64,000 nt of DNA from Acanthosepion esculentum (GCA_964036315.1 OZ038495.1:26866690-26930689); one strand, 5' to 3'. Positions 22,835-35,298 are shown, counted from the stretch's first letter. Made by a program: numbers and translations. Notes: a model not told the origin generated them from the letters alone.

Positions 22835-24085
22835 TGGTAAATATATCTGTTAAAATGTTAGTGTTATTTTCATTTTTGCGTCATTTAGACGACAATATAT
22901 CCATCGCACACTGTATGTTTTAGAGAGATAGATAGATAGAGAGAAAGGTTTAATTTAGACTCAATCTTCTGATCACAGAACCAAAAGCTAACACATTCAA
23001 CAAAGCTCATTATGATCTCCCAGCGAATGGTGATATTGTTCTCATGAGTAAAACATAACAATACTGCTTTTTTTTTCTCGTATTTTTTCTTCATTTTAAG
23101 AATGAAAGATTAAACTATGCAACATATATACGTTCAATTACCTGAGACAAGACTGTCCAGCTTTGAAGAATATTGAAAAACGGCAATTCAGAAGTCCGCT
23201 GGTGTCTCTTCTAATAGGATTCTTTTTGGTACCAGACAAAGAATAGTAGCTCCAAGAATATTCCAGATCATGTCAGAAAATGATTTCCTGTAAAAATCGA
23301 AAAGTTGTACATAATGTTCTTGTAAATGTGAATATATTGACTTTCATTCTATGATGTTCTTGGCCATAAAGACTTTATTTTGAATATTCTTTTTAGATAT
23401 CTTTTACTTATGAAAAATATTCCAGGAAATTAAAATGCGACTTGGCATTTGAGGTCAAAACGATGTCATTTTTTAATGAAATACGACTAAATTTGATACG
23501 ATCATTCGAGATTTTTTTGATTTTTTAACATGAACGAAAGTTCTTATGGAGATTGACATTAAGAAAAAAGAAGAATCTTCGAAGCTATACAGTTGTAAGT
23601 CTTTGATGATCGAAAAATTAGAAAAAAGAAAGGTGAAAGGCACTAACCTACAGAGATCAGGGTTCAATTCACAGTGGCTGTTTCCTGCTGTGAAATCGCA
23701 GACAAATGCCAGTGACGAAATTGTTTGACTAGCACAAAATCTCTTCATGCTCTCTGGGATGAACGGAAGAGACATCGATAGACTCGTGCGTATATAAAAG
23801 AGAATAGACTAATTGATTCCTATAAAGAATGACTATAAGCTTTCAAAGAAATACTTGTTAAATAACAATCATGTACGGGATGGTTCTTGATTAATTACAT
23901 ATCGATTTGACACGTGAAGAGAAAAATGCGTGTATGGTTGTATGGACTTATGCGTAAGTGAATGTTTGTAGACATATTTTCTTATATATGTAGATAGAAA
24001 AAATATATTATGCGTGTGCGAGATCTTCCAGCGCCCGTTTTTAAAAAAAGAAACAAAAAAAAAAAAAAAAAAACTGCCTATCTCA
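22835..24085. other. AT-rich sequence, no gene recognised
   Basis: A short GATA run lies at 22926-22942. A poly-A run at about 24055-24073 precedes the SINE that follows. No coding match on either strand. Confidence 0.5.
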
Positions 24086-24089
24086 GGCA

Positions 24090-24398
24090 CTGGCCTTAGA
24101 GAATCTGCACACCTGCACTGTTGTTAATTGTTGACTCCATCATTTTCCATGGCTGTAGAGAATGTGGCTCGCCTAGATAACGTAGCTGGTTTTGAATTCA
24201 GTGCTGTTGTTCTCCTAGACTGGTTGATAACCACGGCTTGAGAGATCAGTCTGTCCTGCTACTTAATCTATAGCGGGGGTGGGGTGGGAGAAGGTATTTA
24301 TGTGAATTTGAATGTAATGAACTCGATTGGAATTTGAACTCGGCTTACCGATTTCTGATTCCGAACTTTTAACCATCACACCAGCTGCACATCCTTTT
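24090..24398 (-). mobile_element. tRNA-derived SINE, diverged copy
   Basis: The minus strand begins with a tRNA-like head: A-box-like CTGGTGTGATGGTTAAAAG (about 24365-24384) and B-box-like GAGTTCAAATTCC (about 24331-24343). A body follows that aligns with the copies at 34.7 and 54.2 kb, including a TTACATTCAAATTCAC block and GTAGCAGGACAGACTG. Confidence 0.7.
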
Positions 24399-24560
24399 AA
24401 GACCTAAAGACGGAATATACAACTGACAATGGCTTTTCGCTGGAAACTTTTGCACATGATTAATGTATTGGTTACTAAAGCGAAATAGAAATAAAATGAA
24501 AAGAATGGCATTTCATGAATGTGCGTGTGTGTGTACGCATGCATGTAAGCGTATAAAATT

Positions 24561-24905
24561 CTCTCCCTCACACACACATACACACATACACACACACACA
24601 CACTCTCATTCTCTTTCTCTTCCTCTCTCCTTCTCCTTCTCTTTCTCTCTCTCTTTCTCGCCCTCTGTTTTTCTCTATTTTTCCTTCTCTCTCTTTTTCT
24701 CTTTTTCATTCTCTCTCTCTTTTTCTCCTTCTTTTCTCACTCTCTCTTATTCTCTTTTCTCTCTCTCTTTCTCTCTCTTTTTCTCTCTTTCTGTCTCTCT
24801 TTTTCTCACTCTTTCTCTCCCTCTCTTTTTTCTCTGTCTTTTTCTCTTCTCTCTCTCTTTTTCTATTTTCTCTCTCTCCCTTTCTCTCTCTCTCTCTCTC
24901 TTGCT
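24561..24905. repeat. (CA)n and long CT-rich pyrimidine tract
   Basis: CACA repeats to about 24605, then ~300 bp of almost pure pyrimidine on the plus strand with TTCTCTCT phrases. The 150-residue Ser/Leu/Phe ORF is compositional. Confidence 0.95.
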
Positions 24906-24909
24906 AGCA

Positions 24910-26065
24910 GAGTAATAAAAATAAAGAAATCAATTTTCGCCGTAACCACACTGAGCGGTCAGACGCCATAATTCATAGTTTTACGAGAAAATATGAAAAT
25001 ATTGTCTAATAAGACTCACCAAAGGTATTAAGCTACACGATAATGCCAGTAGAATATTAATAATATTAAACTTAGTCTGCTACAAGACCACATTAGGTTG
25101 AATTACAAGTAGCGGACGGTGCCTAATTTCAAAGTCCATTTCAAGTCATCAGTAGCAAAATAGAAAATTTAGTAGCGCTGGGCTTTCAAAAGTCACCTAA
25201 TTTAAAAAACACCCCCCCTCCCCCAAAAAAAACCGTAAGGATACCAACAGATCGGCAAGTATAACAAAACACAACGGCTGGCAATTTAATTGTTACTAGA
25301 CTACCCGTGAGCCCTTGGTTCATTGACGGTTCAGGTTATAAAACATTCCATTGAAATGAAAGTTAATTTTATTATAATTCAGTTAAATATTTCAATTCGT
25401 TCTTGTTATCATTGATCTGGTTTACAAGTTAATGTTTTACATTTTACTGATTGTTTACAGCATTTGCATAAGAATGGAACTTCAGGGATAAACTTGAATT
25501 TTAAATCAGAATAAATTAAAAATATTTTTTAATATGCCAAAAAATATTTTAAAATCATATTCACTTTGAAATATTTTTAAATATTCCAATAATATTTTTT
25601 AAATATTTAAAATATTGTTTGTTTACATAAAGCTGAATTATAAATAATTACTCTATAAATGACTGGACGAAACAGCAAAGCAAGATCTCTGTGTCTGTCT
25701 TTAACTTAAAAATATTCTAATTAAAAAAATTGTCTGTTTGAAGAAAGTTAAAATAAAAGTACTTACTGTATAGACAACTCGTATTTTTAAATCTTATTCA
25801 CCACACAAGCACGCAAACACGAACACAATCACAGATTTTTTTTAGTATTATATACATATCGATTCTGTATTTTATTCTGTTAGGAACGGACATTAGATCT
25901 CAAGATACATTCCGTCCTACCGTCGGTCATTTTCAATATTATCATCTTTATTATCAACTTTATTTACTATTATAATTTTATGAAATATGTGTAGGAAACA
26001 AAAATAAACAACTATTATTATACTCGTAAAGATATGTACTAGTTTTTTGTTTATTTTTGTTCCTT
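24910..26065. other. AT-rich sequence, no gene recognised
   Basis: A run of AATATTTT-type inverted repeats occurs at 25500-25620. A C-run/A-run lies at 25208-25232. No coding match. Confidence 0.5.
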
Positions 26066-26069
26066 CCAC

Positions 26070-26122
26070 ATGTGTGTGTGTGTGTGAATAGATAGATAGA
26101 TTGATAGATAGATAGATATCAC

Positions 26123-26159
<37 letters not shown>

Positions 26160-26249
26160 GAAGAGACAGGAATAGATAGATGGATACGTAGATAGATAAT
26201 GAAGAGACAGGGATATAGATAGATAGATAGATTGATAGATAGATATCAC

Positions 26250-26298
<49 letters not shown>

Positions 26299-26355
26299 GA
26301 AGAGACAGGAATAGATAGATGGATAGATAGATAGATAATGAAGAGACAGGGATAG

Positions 26356-26394
<39 letters not shown>

Positions 26395-26486
26395 GAAGAG
26401 ACAGGAATAGATAGATGGATAGATAGATAGATAATGAAGAGACAGGGATAGAGATAGATAGATAGATAGATAATGAAGAGACAGAC

Positions 26487-26557
<71 letters not shown>

Positions 26558-26571
26558 GACGAGACAGGGAT

Positions 26572-26614
<43 letters not shown>

Positions 26615-26769
26615 CCTAGATAGATAGATAGATAATGAAGAGACAGGGAGATAGATAGATGGATAGATAGATAGATAATGAAGAGACAGGGAGATAGATA
26701 GATGGATAGATAGATAGATAATGAAGAGACAGGGATAGAGATAGATAGATAATGAAGAGACAGGGATAG

Positions 26770-26828
<59 letters not shown>

Positions 26829-26950
26829 GAAGAGACAGAGATATAGATAGATAGATAACTAGATAGCTAGATAGATAGATAGATAGATAATGAAGAGACA
26901 GGGAGATAGATAAATGGATAGATAGATAGATAATGAAGAGACAGGGATAG

Positions 26951-27013
<63 letters not shown>

Positions 27014-27148
27014 GAAGAGACAGGGAGATAGATAGATAGATAGATAATGAAGAGACAGGGATATAGATAAATAGATAGATAGATAGATAATGAAGAGACA
27101 GGAATAGATAGATGGATAGATAGATAGATAATGAAGAGACAGGAATAG

Positions 27149-27179
<31 letters not shown>

Positions 27180-27232
27180 GAAGAGACAGGGAGATAGATA
27201 GATAGATAGATACATAATGAAGAGACAGGGTT

Positions 27233-27303
<71 letters not shown>
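26070..27303. repeat. 1.2 kb (GATA)n array with recurrent 15 bp spacer
   Basis: Blocks of GATA alternate with a conserved spacer AATGAAGAGACAGGGA (variants GGAATA, GGGATATA, GGGAGATA) about twenty times. The repeated spacer shows that block-plus-spacer units were amplified together. The 423-residue ORF of YLSI repeats on the minus strand is a product of this array. The right end abuts a fragment matching the foldback family (ACGGGTATTCACTAAAA, 27303-27320). Confidence 0.95.
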
Positions 27304-27304
<1 letters not shown>

Positions 27305-27320
27305 CGGGTATTCACTAAAA

Positions 27321-30155
27321 GTACGACACAACTCACAAAACTATTTGTTCTGGATGACAAGTACGATGAAAATTCCAGTAAGGTAAACACCGAAAGTGAT
27401 CATTATTTCTCTCAGTTGGTAAAAGTTTCTCAGTTCTCTCTCATGGAATATCCATCTCCGAGCCAGCCAAGAATGCAAATTTCTCCCTATAATGGAACAT
27501 GAAAATATGGTCTTTTTAAATTAGAATAAATGATACTAATGAAAGATTATTGTATTCTTGAACTCTTCTTAACAAGTGCGATCCATATTCATCCTGAATA
27601 TTTCTAAAAGTCTTCTAGACTTTAAGAAACTATAATCAGGATTTTCAAAATGCGGCATACCGAAATGCCTTCTCTGTGAGAAACTTTCAACTCTAAATGA
27701 ACAAATAGGTACCGACACTTTTTCGCGGAAAAACAGCATAGCATAATGAAAAAGGCCACAAACTTAATAAAATCAAAGCTTTATCGTCAAAATGTTTATG
27801 TTATTATTAAGAAGAAAGACTAAAGTATTTTTTGATTATTTATGAAAATTTTAAATCCTTTCTAGCACGTTCAAAATTTTGATTCAAAATCTTATTTTGT
27901 GTACGTCATCGTTGGACGTAATAATTACAATGACTTTTTTCCGGTGAAAACATATTGATTTGGAAATTCTTGCAAAAATCAAATAATCGTCAGATTTTAA
28001 TGAAACTTTCAGGACTTATTCCCAAATGAATGAAATTATTTTTGAAAATTTTCATTTTAGAAAATTTTGGAAAAATTATTTTTTTTACACATGTTACCCC
28101 CCACTTACTTAATTTCATGAATTTTTGTGCGATACCTTTCCATTTCCTGAATTTTTTATTAGTTAAAAGTAAAACTCCTTGAAGAATGTAAATCATCTAA
28201 TATTTTTTCAAACTTTTACTATTCTAACTGAAAATCTGTTCCGAATAGTAAACTAAAACAATGTAATCAAACTAGGATATTATTTTATTAGAAAAGCTTT
28301 TAATTGTTTTTTAAATAAGATTATAATAAGGACACTATTGTCTGAAGAAATAATTTTTTTCGGTGAATAATGAATTTTTACAAGAATTTCTTTCTTTTTT
28401 CTTTTTAATTATAATAATTTATAATAGTTTAAAAATCGTTTAAAAATTCTGTATTTCGCTATTTCCTGGATGTGATATTGTAATCAAGTGGAAACGAAAT
28501 TTACGAATCTAAAATTGAAAAAATTAATAAACGTCGTTTTACTATTCTATTTTTAAAACTATTTTTTAATTTTTCACTTTAATTGTTCCCTTTTTGTATC
28601 TATGATAGCCTAAACATTTCATTATTATGAAGAAGTGACGTGCTTGGATTGAAGAAAATAGAAAATGTCGCTAATGTTAAATAAAATTTATTAACTATTA
28701 ATGATTAAGCTATATTTTAATTATTATAAAAGAATTTTCAATGTGTTAATTTTGTTGCTTACTTACCTTTATTTTAATTTCATCAGTTATTAAATTTTAA
28801 AATTAATTAAAAAAAATGTTATAGTACTTTAAATTTTTTATTTGTTCATAAAGCATCTTCAAACGGAACTAAAAGTCAATAAAATATTAGATAATTGCTG
28901 AAAATATATTAATTTTTAAAAATTACTAGGTAGTTAAAAACGAAAAGAATGCGTTCACTTAGATTTCGTAAATTTATGTCAATTCTTGTCATCCATACTA
29001 GCTGTCATCACCTCAGAACTTAACTATACGTCAATAAAGATCAAGGAAAATCAGGCCCTGTCGTTAAGAAATGCTTGTATATTACCTTTTTATGCTATAA
29101 GTAAGTAATATTTATTTCAAATAAGATTAATTTAATTTGCTAATTTTACTCAAATAATGTATCACAAATTTGGAAGATTTTTAAAACCGATAATTTTGTT
29201 TTGTTTACAAAATTCTTAAAATAAAGAAAATGACCCCTTTTAAGAATTTTTTTTTAAATCGAGCAAATATTTGACATTCCAATATATATAATTTCTATAA
29301 TTTGAAATACACCAGAAAATTTTACTTACTGCAAATAATAAATGTAATCATTTAGCTTTCAATTAAAGCTAAATGAAATCTTCAAGATTGCTTTTTCATT
29401 AAAAAAATTCATTTTAATCCTTATGTATCAAAAATTTATACCGAAAAAGTGGAGGTACCTACTATACCCATACTCAGTTTAAAGTATTTTTGATACTTTA
29501 GACAATATTATATCATAAGTATTTCAAGAGAAATATATCACTTGTCCAATTATTACGGCGACTGGAATTGCTAATAAATTAGGCAACTGTATGACAACAG
29601 ATCATACCCTCGTAGAAAGTCATATATTTGCAGAGGCTCCCCAAAAGCCAAAAATCGCTGGTTAAGGAGCCCACTATTAAGAATTACATTTAAAAAATGT
29701 TCCTTGCTATAAGTTCTCTCCCTCTGGAACTTGTGGAACGTTATTATTGCTTGACCAATTTAAGATGAAAAGAGAAAAAAAAAAGAAAAGAAAAAAGACT
29801 TCTTGCATTTAGTGCAGTTTTATTTACGTTAAATAATTTGGTTATTTTTTTTGAACGGAAATCCTTCGTCCTTTCTGTTTATGAAACTGTTCATTATTTT
29901 TTGTTCCTTAAAACCGTTCTTTATCAGGACATGTAGGTAAATTTGTACAAAGAGAATTTGTCAGATAATTTGAAATTGGTATTTATTGTATATTGACATT
30001 TTTATCTCCTAGAAAATAAAAGTACAATGACAACCTAATAAATTTGTTTGCCATCCTTTACTAATTTTTTGCTTAGTCTGGCACAAGATCAAAAGTATGG
30101 GGCCCTAAGTGAGGATATAACTCATTACTCAGTAATAATGGTTAATTAGACTAGA
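27321..30155. other. long AT-rich stretch, no gene recognised
   Basis: About 2.8 kb with very high A+T, especially 27950-29560. No ORF of note, no domain, no terminal repeats. This is the largest interval here without identifiable repeats. Confidence 0.55.
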
Positions 30156-30159
30156 TTAC

Positions 30160-30655
30160 TCGATACCGAGGAAATTCAAACCATAATTGTTTTGATGCAG
30201 GTTACTTTTAGGAAATTTCTGCTCTGAATTTGAAACTTGTTCGAAAATTAACAGCAAGCAATTTTGATTAAAAGCGGTTTTAGAATCTATATACCTTAAT
30301 CTGCGATCTGTAGTCCAAAGACTTAAACCCTTAGCTATCGCACATCCACTGATTTTCGATGTTGACATCATTGCACTTGCAGAAAATCAGTAGGTCATTG
30401 ATAAATCCAATTACTGTGATTTGCCTTCATTTTGATTCTTGAAATCTGATGCCTCCCCCCATGTCTCAAACGTTTCGGGAGGATCCTTCGCAATAATTAT
30501 TACGTTTACATTTGTCAAAGCCTTAATCATATACCGCACCTTTTCTTCTGTGGCACAAGAGAAAAGAGAGCTGACACAACAACGAAATTCCACGAAGAAC
30601 CCAGTACCGGGTAGAATTATTGGAAATTTATGTTTACACACATGCATATTCTTTA
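30160..30655. other. possible SINE relic, otherwise unassigned
   Basis: On the minus strand, GGATGTGCGATAGCTAAGGG and a following GGACTACAGATCGCAG (about 30300-30350) resemble a decayed tRNA-like SINE head. There is no clear B box. The rest is unassigned. Confidence 0.3.
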
Positions 30656-30660
30656 TGTTT

Positions 30661-30724
<64 letters not shown>

Positions 30725-30842
30725 GAGATCGAACAAATGATAATAGTGTGCACCAATGCATGTGCGTGTGCGCACGCTCATATGTGTGTGTGTGTGTGCA
30801 AACATATAGAATATGCATGTGTGTAAACATAAATTTCTACAT

Positions 30843-30910
<68 letters not shown>

Positions 30911-30931
30911 ATGTGTGTGTGTGTGTGTGTG
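30661..30931. repeat. (CA)n/(TA)n/(GT)n cluster
   Basis: (CA)n and (TA)n at 30661-30724; (GT)n near 30785-30799; (CA)n-(TA)n-(GT)n at 30841-30931, the last being self-complementary. Confidence 0.95.
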
Positions 30932-30934
30932 TAT

Positions 30935-31735
30935 ACAAATGAACATTCCTATGGAAATCTGTTATTGTGCATTTCGCAGTGTCATATCTTCACGTTCATA
31001 ATCAAATTGGCAACTGTGTAATAAAGAGACATTTACGCGTGTCAGGATGCATTAAGGGTCACCGTGTTGAAAGATGATTGGGATTAAATGATTTATCCCG
31101 GGGAAAACTAGGTGGGCTATCAAGAATTGGACAGGCCATTAAGAACGTACGCAGAATTAGTGGACAGAACAGGAACGAATTTGCCTCTATCATCGATGTT
31201 TGAGTCAATGTAAAGTCGATTGTTGAGCCTTGCTTTTAGAAATTGGTGCTAATTAACCTTTTCTACATAAGTACGAGCAGATTATGTGAAGGCTGTCGGC
31301 GCGAAAAGTGAAATCGGCGAACCGACTTTAAATTCCGGTTGATTCTGTTTCGTTCAAGTGGCGCTAATGCTCTTTCAAAAGGCATGAATCCATCTTCTTC
31401 GAGCTAAGGGTTAAATATTGAGCTCTCTTGCAATGGGTAGCAATTAGTCTATGAGTAGAACAAAACTCCGAATTCAAAACCACCCCGTCCTGGGTATGAC
31501 GATAAACTACATCCACGTCCTGGGTAAGTCGATAAACTATGTCCAACAGCAAGGCCTCTGATACGGAGGTTTGGAGGAGCGTGGAACCACCTCTTAATTG
31601 CTGGTGTTCCCATGTCTACCCTGACCCGGGGTGGTAGCACCTCTTAGGGTCCCATCTATGCGCAAATACATGACCCCCAAACTGGAGTCAAAACACTATG
31701 AAAGTGTAAAAATAGGTTTTAATACCAGCAAGGCA
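30935..31735. other. unassigned sequence with a 28 bp tandem repeat
   Basis: CGTCCTGGGTA(T/A)GxCGATAAACTA is repeated in tandem at about 31488-31543. The interval is less AT-rich than its surroundings at 31480-31680. No coding match. Confidence 0.5.
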
Positions 31736-31738
31736 TTT

Positions 31739-32310
31739 TTGAAAAATTACCAAAAAAAATTACCGGCAATACATTTTTGGAAAAAATGTTACCAGTATTA
31801 ATAAAAATGTTGTCGGCATTAAATAATCGATTGTGGTTTTGATATGCCGTAAAACTAAACAAACCAAACAAACCAATCAAAACCATCTTGTTTTGTTTGT
31901 TTTTGTCTTGTTTTGTTTTACGACATATCAACCTCAGTAGGTTATTGTTGAGTCTTGACTCAATGTTGAATCTCGCCTATTGCATGGAATAATAATGCAA
32001 CACAAAATGTACTTAGAACAAGAATGTATTATAACAAGAAAGTGTACACAATAAGTACAGATAGTATTTCTGTATATTTCTGGGAAGACGTTCCTGGAGA
32101 ATGTGTTGACTAGTCGCAGTCGATCAGAGTCTCTAGTTGGATCTCGTGATTCCTCCTCCTCGTCTTCCGGTACCAACCATTATTTATATAGTTGATAGTC
32201 ACCTATGCAGATTAGGTGGATCCTACACAATAGGTTATTTAATGTAGACAAAATTTTGGTAATATATTTTTTCAAAAATCTATTTCTGGTAATAATTTTC
32301 CTTCAAATAT
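31739..32310. mobile_element. putative foldback element with nested palindrome
   Basis: The left arm (about 31739-31840; TACCGGCAATACATTTTTGG, GCATTAAATAATCGATTGTG) is an imperfect inverted copy of 32218-32310 (CACAATAGGTTATTTAATG, TTCTGGTAATAATT). Between them lies a second palindrome at 31838-31932, with ends TTGATATGCCGTAAAAC and GTTTTACGACATATCAA. The remainder, 31940-32215, is unassigned. The arms are AT-rich, so part of the match could be compositional. Confidence 0.5.
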
Positions 32311-32314
32311 GTAT

Positions 32315-33085
32315 CTTTCATGAAAAAGAAAAATATCTTAACTCAGATTTCGGTCGTTATTTCAAACCGATAACATTTACTGTGTTATGTTCTTTTTTTT
32401 TTAATAATAAAAAGCGAACTGTAGTTATTCGACGCCTTCAAGAGAAAAAAAGTTCAGTGATTTTGTCAAGCACAACATGTATGGGTTTGCATAACATTTT
32501 TCTAAATGGATGATGAAATTGGAGGAACACATTGATCTTTTAGACGCTTGTAAAATATAACTGCACTGTATCCATTGATATAAGCAGATTTAATAAAAAC
32601 GTACAGAATCGCATATAGTTTCGATCGACACAACTTACGCAGTAGTCATAGAATAACACTTCATTGCTGTCACAACAGGTAAAAAATTACACCGTGACAG
32701 ACATGAAAGATTCTCTTTTCACACTGAAAGATAGATTTCTCAAATTGACCTTATTTTATCGTTCAGGATGCTCAATTTATCATCAATTTGGTGCTACGTA
32801 CTGATAATTTTTGCAATATCCACCATTGTTTGAAAGCTTAGAATTTATTTGTTAAATAAGCCATACGACTCATCTTAAGAGTTCAACCTATTAATTTCAC
32901 ACTTTGATATGCAGTAACTTTTATATAAATGAATGTTGTGTCTTTACATCGTAACTGCACTTGTAGATGTTGTTATTATTCTTATAAATTAACATTTAGA
33001 TTCAAATAAGGTTACAAACTTATGACAAATGACGTCTGTAATAATGTAAGATGCAGTATATACATAAATATATATATATATATTT
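32315..33085. other. AT-rich sequence, no gene recognised
   Basis: No element boundary seen. A short (TA)n lies at about 33068-33082, just before the inverted-repeat composite. Confidence 0.5.
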
Positions 33086-33395
33086 TACACATTGTGAAAT
33101 GGACAAAGTCCGACAATTATTTTAAGACATTTTTATGTTTATATATTCTTTTTTATAGATACAAATATTTAAGTAAATGCTCTGTTTATAATAAACAGTA
33201 TTAACGACATTTACCGGCCTGAATGTCCGAGAAATTTTCATAGAAAATATGCTTCCTCCGACTTTGTCCATTTCATAATGTGTGATGTCATTTGTTTACA
33301 TTTGGATACGCATCGAGCAGATATGAATGGACGAGAGAAAATAGTGCAGAATTGTAGTTTAAAAACAGTAAAATCGACCTTGCTAACCGAAACGC

Positions 33396-33480
33396 TCCTC
33401 TGTGGCTAAATCGGTAAAGCACGTCAGGCTATATGACGGTTCCATATAGGATACAGGTTCGTTCGATTCCTGTCGGAGGA
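33396..33480 (+). tRNA. class II tRNA-like sequence, copy A (pseudo-tRNA or SINE head)
   Basis: It folds as a class II tRNA. Acceptor TCCTCTG pairs with CGGAGGA, a three-pair D stem GCT/AGC, anticodon stem CGTCA/TGACG with loop GGCTATA, a short variable arm TCC/GGA, and T stem ACAGG/CCTGT. The B box GGTTCGATTCC is interrupted by a 4 bp duplication (GTTC) in the T loop. Position 33 is G rather than T, and no CCA or intron is seen, so it is unlikely to be a working tRNA. Class II architecture is shared with tRNA-Ser and tRNA-Leu. Confidence 0.5.
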
Positions 33481-33756
33481 CGCATATTTTCTATGAAAAT
33501 TTCTCGGACATTCAGGCCGGTAAATGTTGTTGATACTGTTTATTATAAACAGAGCATTTACTTAAATATTTGTATCTATAAAAGAATGTATAAGCATAAA
33601 AATGCCTGAAAATAATTGTCGGACTTTGTCCATCTCATAATATGTGACGTCATTTCTTTACATTTGCATATACTTTGAGAAGATATGAATGTACGTGAGA
33701 GATTCATGGAAGATTGAAGTTTAAAGGCAGTAAGTTCGACCTTGCTAAACGAACGC

Positions 33757-33839
33757 TCCTCTGTGGCCAAAACGGTTAAAGGCACGTCAGGCTATATGAC
33801 GGTTCCGTATAGGATACAGGTTCGATTCCTGTCGGAGGA
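33757..33839 (+). tRNA. class II tRNA-like sequence, copy B (pseudo-tRNA or SINE head)
   Basis: 83 nt. It has the same fold as copy A, with an intact T arm (ACAGG TTCGATT CCTGT) and a perfect B box GGTTCGATTCC. The D stem is GCC/GGC, where copy A has GCT/AGC, so pairing is kept although both sides changed. The anticodon loop is GGCTATA, which lacks the invariant T at position 33. The A-box region TGGCCAAAACGGTTAAAGGC is close to tRNA-Ser/Leu. It could act as an internal Pol III promoter for the surrounding element. Confidence 0.55.
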
Positions 33840-34012
33840 CGCATATTTTCTATGAAAATTTCTCGGACATTCAGGCCGGTAAATGTTGTTTATTATAAAC
33901 AGAGCATTTACTTAAATATTTGTATCTATAAAAAGAATGTATAAATATAACAATGTCTTAAAATGTATATTTTAGCAAATGAATTAAATTCGACAGATTT
34001 TTAATTTATTTC

Positions 34013-34284
34013 TCTAAACGTTATTTTTTATTTATTTAAATGGATACAAATATTTGGGTAGATGCTTACTTTTTGTTATTAAACAGTATATTTATTTATT
34101 TACATCTACCGGTCAGAATATTCGAGAAATCCTAGAAAAATATGCAGAAGGCCGCATATCTCTCGAATATTCAGACTGGTAGATGTAAATAAATAAATAT
34201 GCTATTTAATAAATAAATAAAAACAGAGCGTCTACCTAAATATGGGTATCCATTAAAATTAAAAAAATAACGTTTAAACAAATA
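34013..34284. mobile_element. foldback element, family F copy 1
   Basis: Two arms of about 120 bp (34013-34133 and 34155-34284) are inverted copies around a short loop. Ends read CTAAACGTTATTTTTTATT and AAATAACGTTTAAAC. Inner landmarks are TGGATACAAATATTTGGGTA and CATCTACCGGTCAGAATATT. There is no coding capacity. It abuts (TA)n on its right. Relatives lie at 35299-35487 and 49819-49924. Confidence 0.8.
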
Positions 34285-34289
34285 AATTC

Positions 34290-34292
<3 letters not shown>

Positions 34293-34372
<80 letters not shown>
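34293..34372. repeat. (TA)n
   Basis: Dinucleotide tract at the right edge of the foldback element. A GCTCTACTTATGTATTGAGC tag follows at 34391-34410. Confidence 0.95.
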
Positions 34373-34375
<3 letters not shown>

Positions 34376-34491
34376 ATTTTAAAAAAATTAGGCTCTACTT
34401 ATGTATTGAGCACTGTTTTTAAAAATAAAAACAAAAATACTAAAGAACTTCGTATCATCAATCTAACAGTTCTTTCCTATTACATCAATAC

Positions 34492-34492
<1 letters not shown>

Positions 34493-34531
<39 letters not shown>

Positions 34532-34549
34532 GTATGTTAAAACAATGAA

Positions 34550-34624
<75 letters not shown>
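34493..34624. repeat. (CA)n and (TA)n
   Basis: (CA)n at 34493-34521 and (TA)n at 34553-34624; the latter abuts the SINE. Confidence 0.95.
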
Positions 34625-34626
<2 letters not shown>

Positions 34627-34938
34627 CATATGAGGGTCAAGCAGCTCAGTTCCTAGGAACCGACAGCCAGAAACCAGCACGTATGATTTGATTATAGTGG
34701 TGAAGGGCTTTGTGCAGAACCAACCCCACTTTTTGAAGGGCCGAATACACAGACCTGATGCACTACGTGCCACAAGGTTCCCAAACGACCCTTCGCAGGT
34801 TCAAGGCTGTCCTGCTATTTACCCATAGCTGAGGGGAGAAGAAGAGAATTCATTCCTTTCTCAAGGGTATTAGCACGTAAGTGAATGTAATAGATTCGAC
34901 TGCAATTCGAACGCTATCCACTACTCCACCGTGCCTCC
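34625..34938 (-). mobile_element. tRNA-derived SINE
   Basis: The minus strand starts GGAGGCACGGTGGAGTAGTG followed by GATAGCG (A-box region). The normal spacer to the B box is deleted, so TTCGAATTGCAGTCGAATC follows at once. The body contains TTACATTCACTTACGTGCTA, CTCAGCTATGGGTAAATAGC and AGGACAGCC, shared with the copy at 54.2 kb. (TA)n tracts lie on both sides. Confidence 0.8.
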
Positions 34939-35016
<78 letters not shown>

Positions 35017-35192
35017 TTGATGCATGTTTCATTAAATAATATAGACAAGTTTTTCTCTATTTAATTTAAATAAATTTCTTTCATATTGTCTGAAAGATGA
35101 AAGAAAAACACCATATTGATACATATTTTTTAATCCTATCTAAGCTTTCGGCTTACATAAGCCATTATCAAAGATGACAATTACATTAAAAT

Positions 35193-35237
<45 letters not shown>

Positions 35238-35247
35238 CTGTATAGTG

Positions 35248-35281
<34 letters not shown>

Positions 35282-35285
35282 TGTT
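34939..35285. repeat. (TA)n tracts with PLE-like terminal fragment
   Basis: (TA)n at 34939-35013 and (TA)n-(GT)n-(TA)n at 35195-35281. Between them, AGCTTTCGGCTTACATAAGC and CATTATCAAAGATG (about 35142-35176) resemble terminal repeats of Penelope-like elements. Confidence 0.6.
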
Positions 35286-35298
35286 TGAATTTATTTGT

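Larger units (their letters stand above)
33088..33960. mobile_element. inverted-repeat composite with two tRNA-like units
   Basis: The arm at 33088-33250 (ATGGACAAAGTCCGACAATT ... GACATTTACCGGCCTGAATG ... TAGAAAATATGC) is an inverted copy of 33481-33645. The interval 33257-33618 is then repeated directly at 33620-33960 (period about 362 bp; landmarks GACTTTGTCCAT at 33258 and 33621, TGACGGTTCC in both). Each direct unit contains a tRNA-like sequence followed by GCATATTTTCTATGAAAATT and TCTCGGACATTCAGGCCGG. The arms also resemble the foldback elements at 34.0 and 35.3 kb. The structure reads as a foldback element that incorporates a tRNA-like head and has been partly duplicated. Confidence 0.75.

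Noticed and set aside
24463..24915. 150-residue Ser/Leu/Phe ORF
   Set aside because: Lies in a pyrimidine tract and reflects composition only.
26119..27390. 423-residue ORF of repeated YLSI
   Set aside because: Translation of a GATA/CTAT microsatellite; the same peptide arises from every such array in the window.
27950..29560. Possible gene or regulatory region in the long AT-rich stretch
   Set aside because: No ORF, motif or repeat structure beyond AT-richness on either strand.
33757..33839. Functional tRNA gene
   Set aside because: The fold is good, but position 33 is not T, the loop has no sensible Ser or Leu anticodon, and it is embedded in a repeated element.
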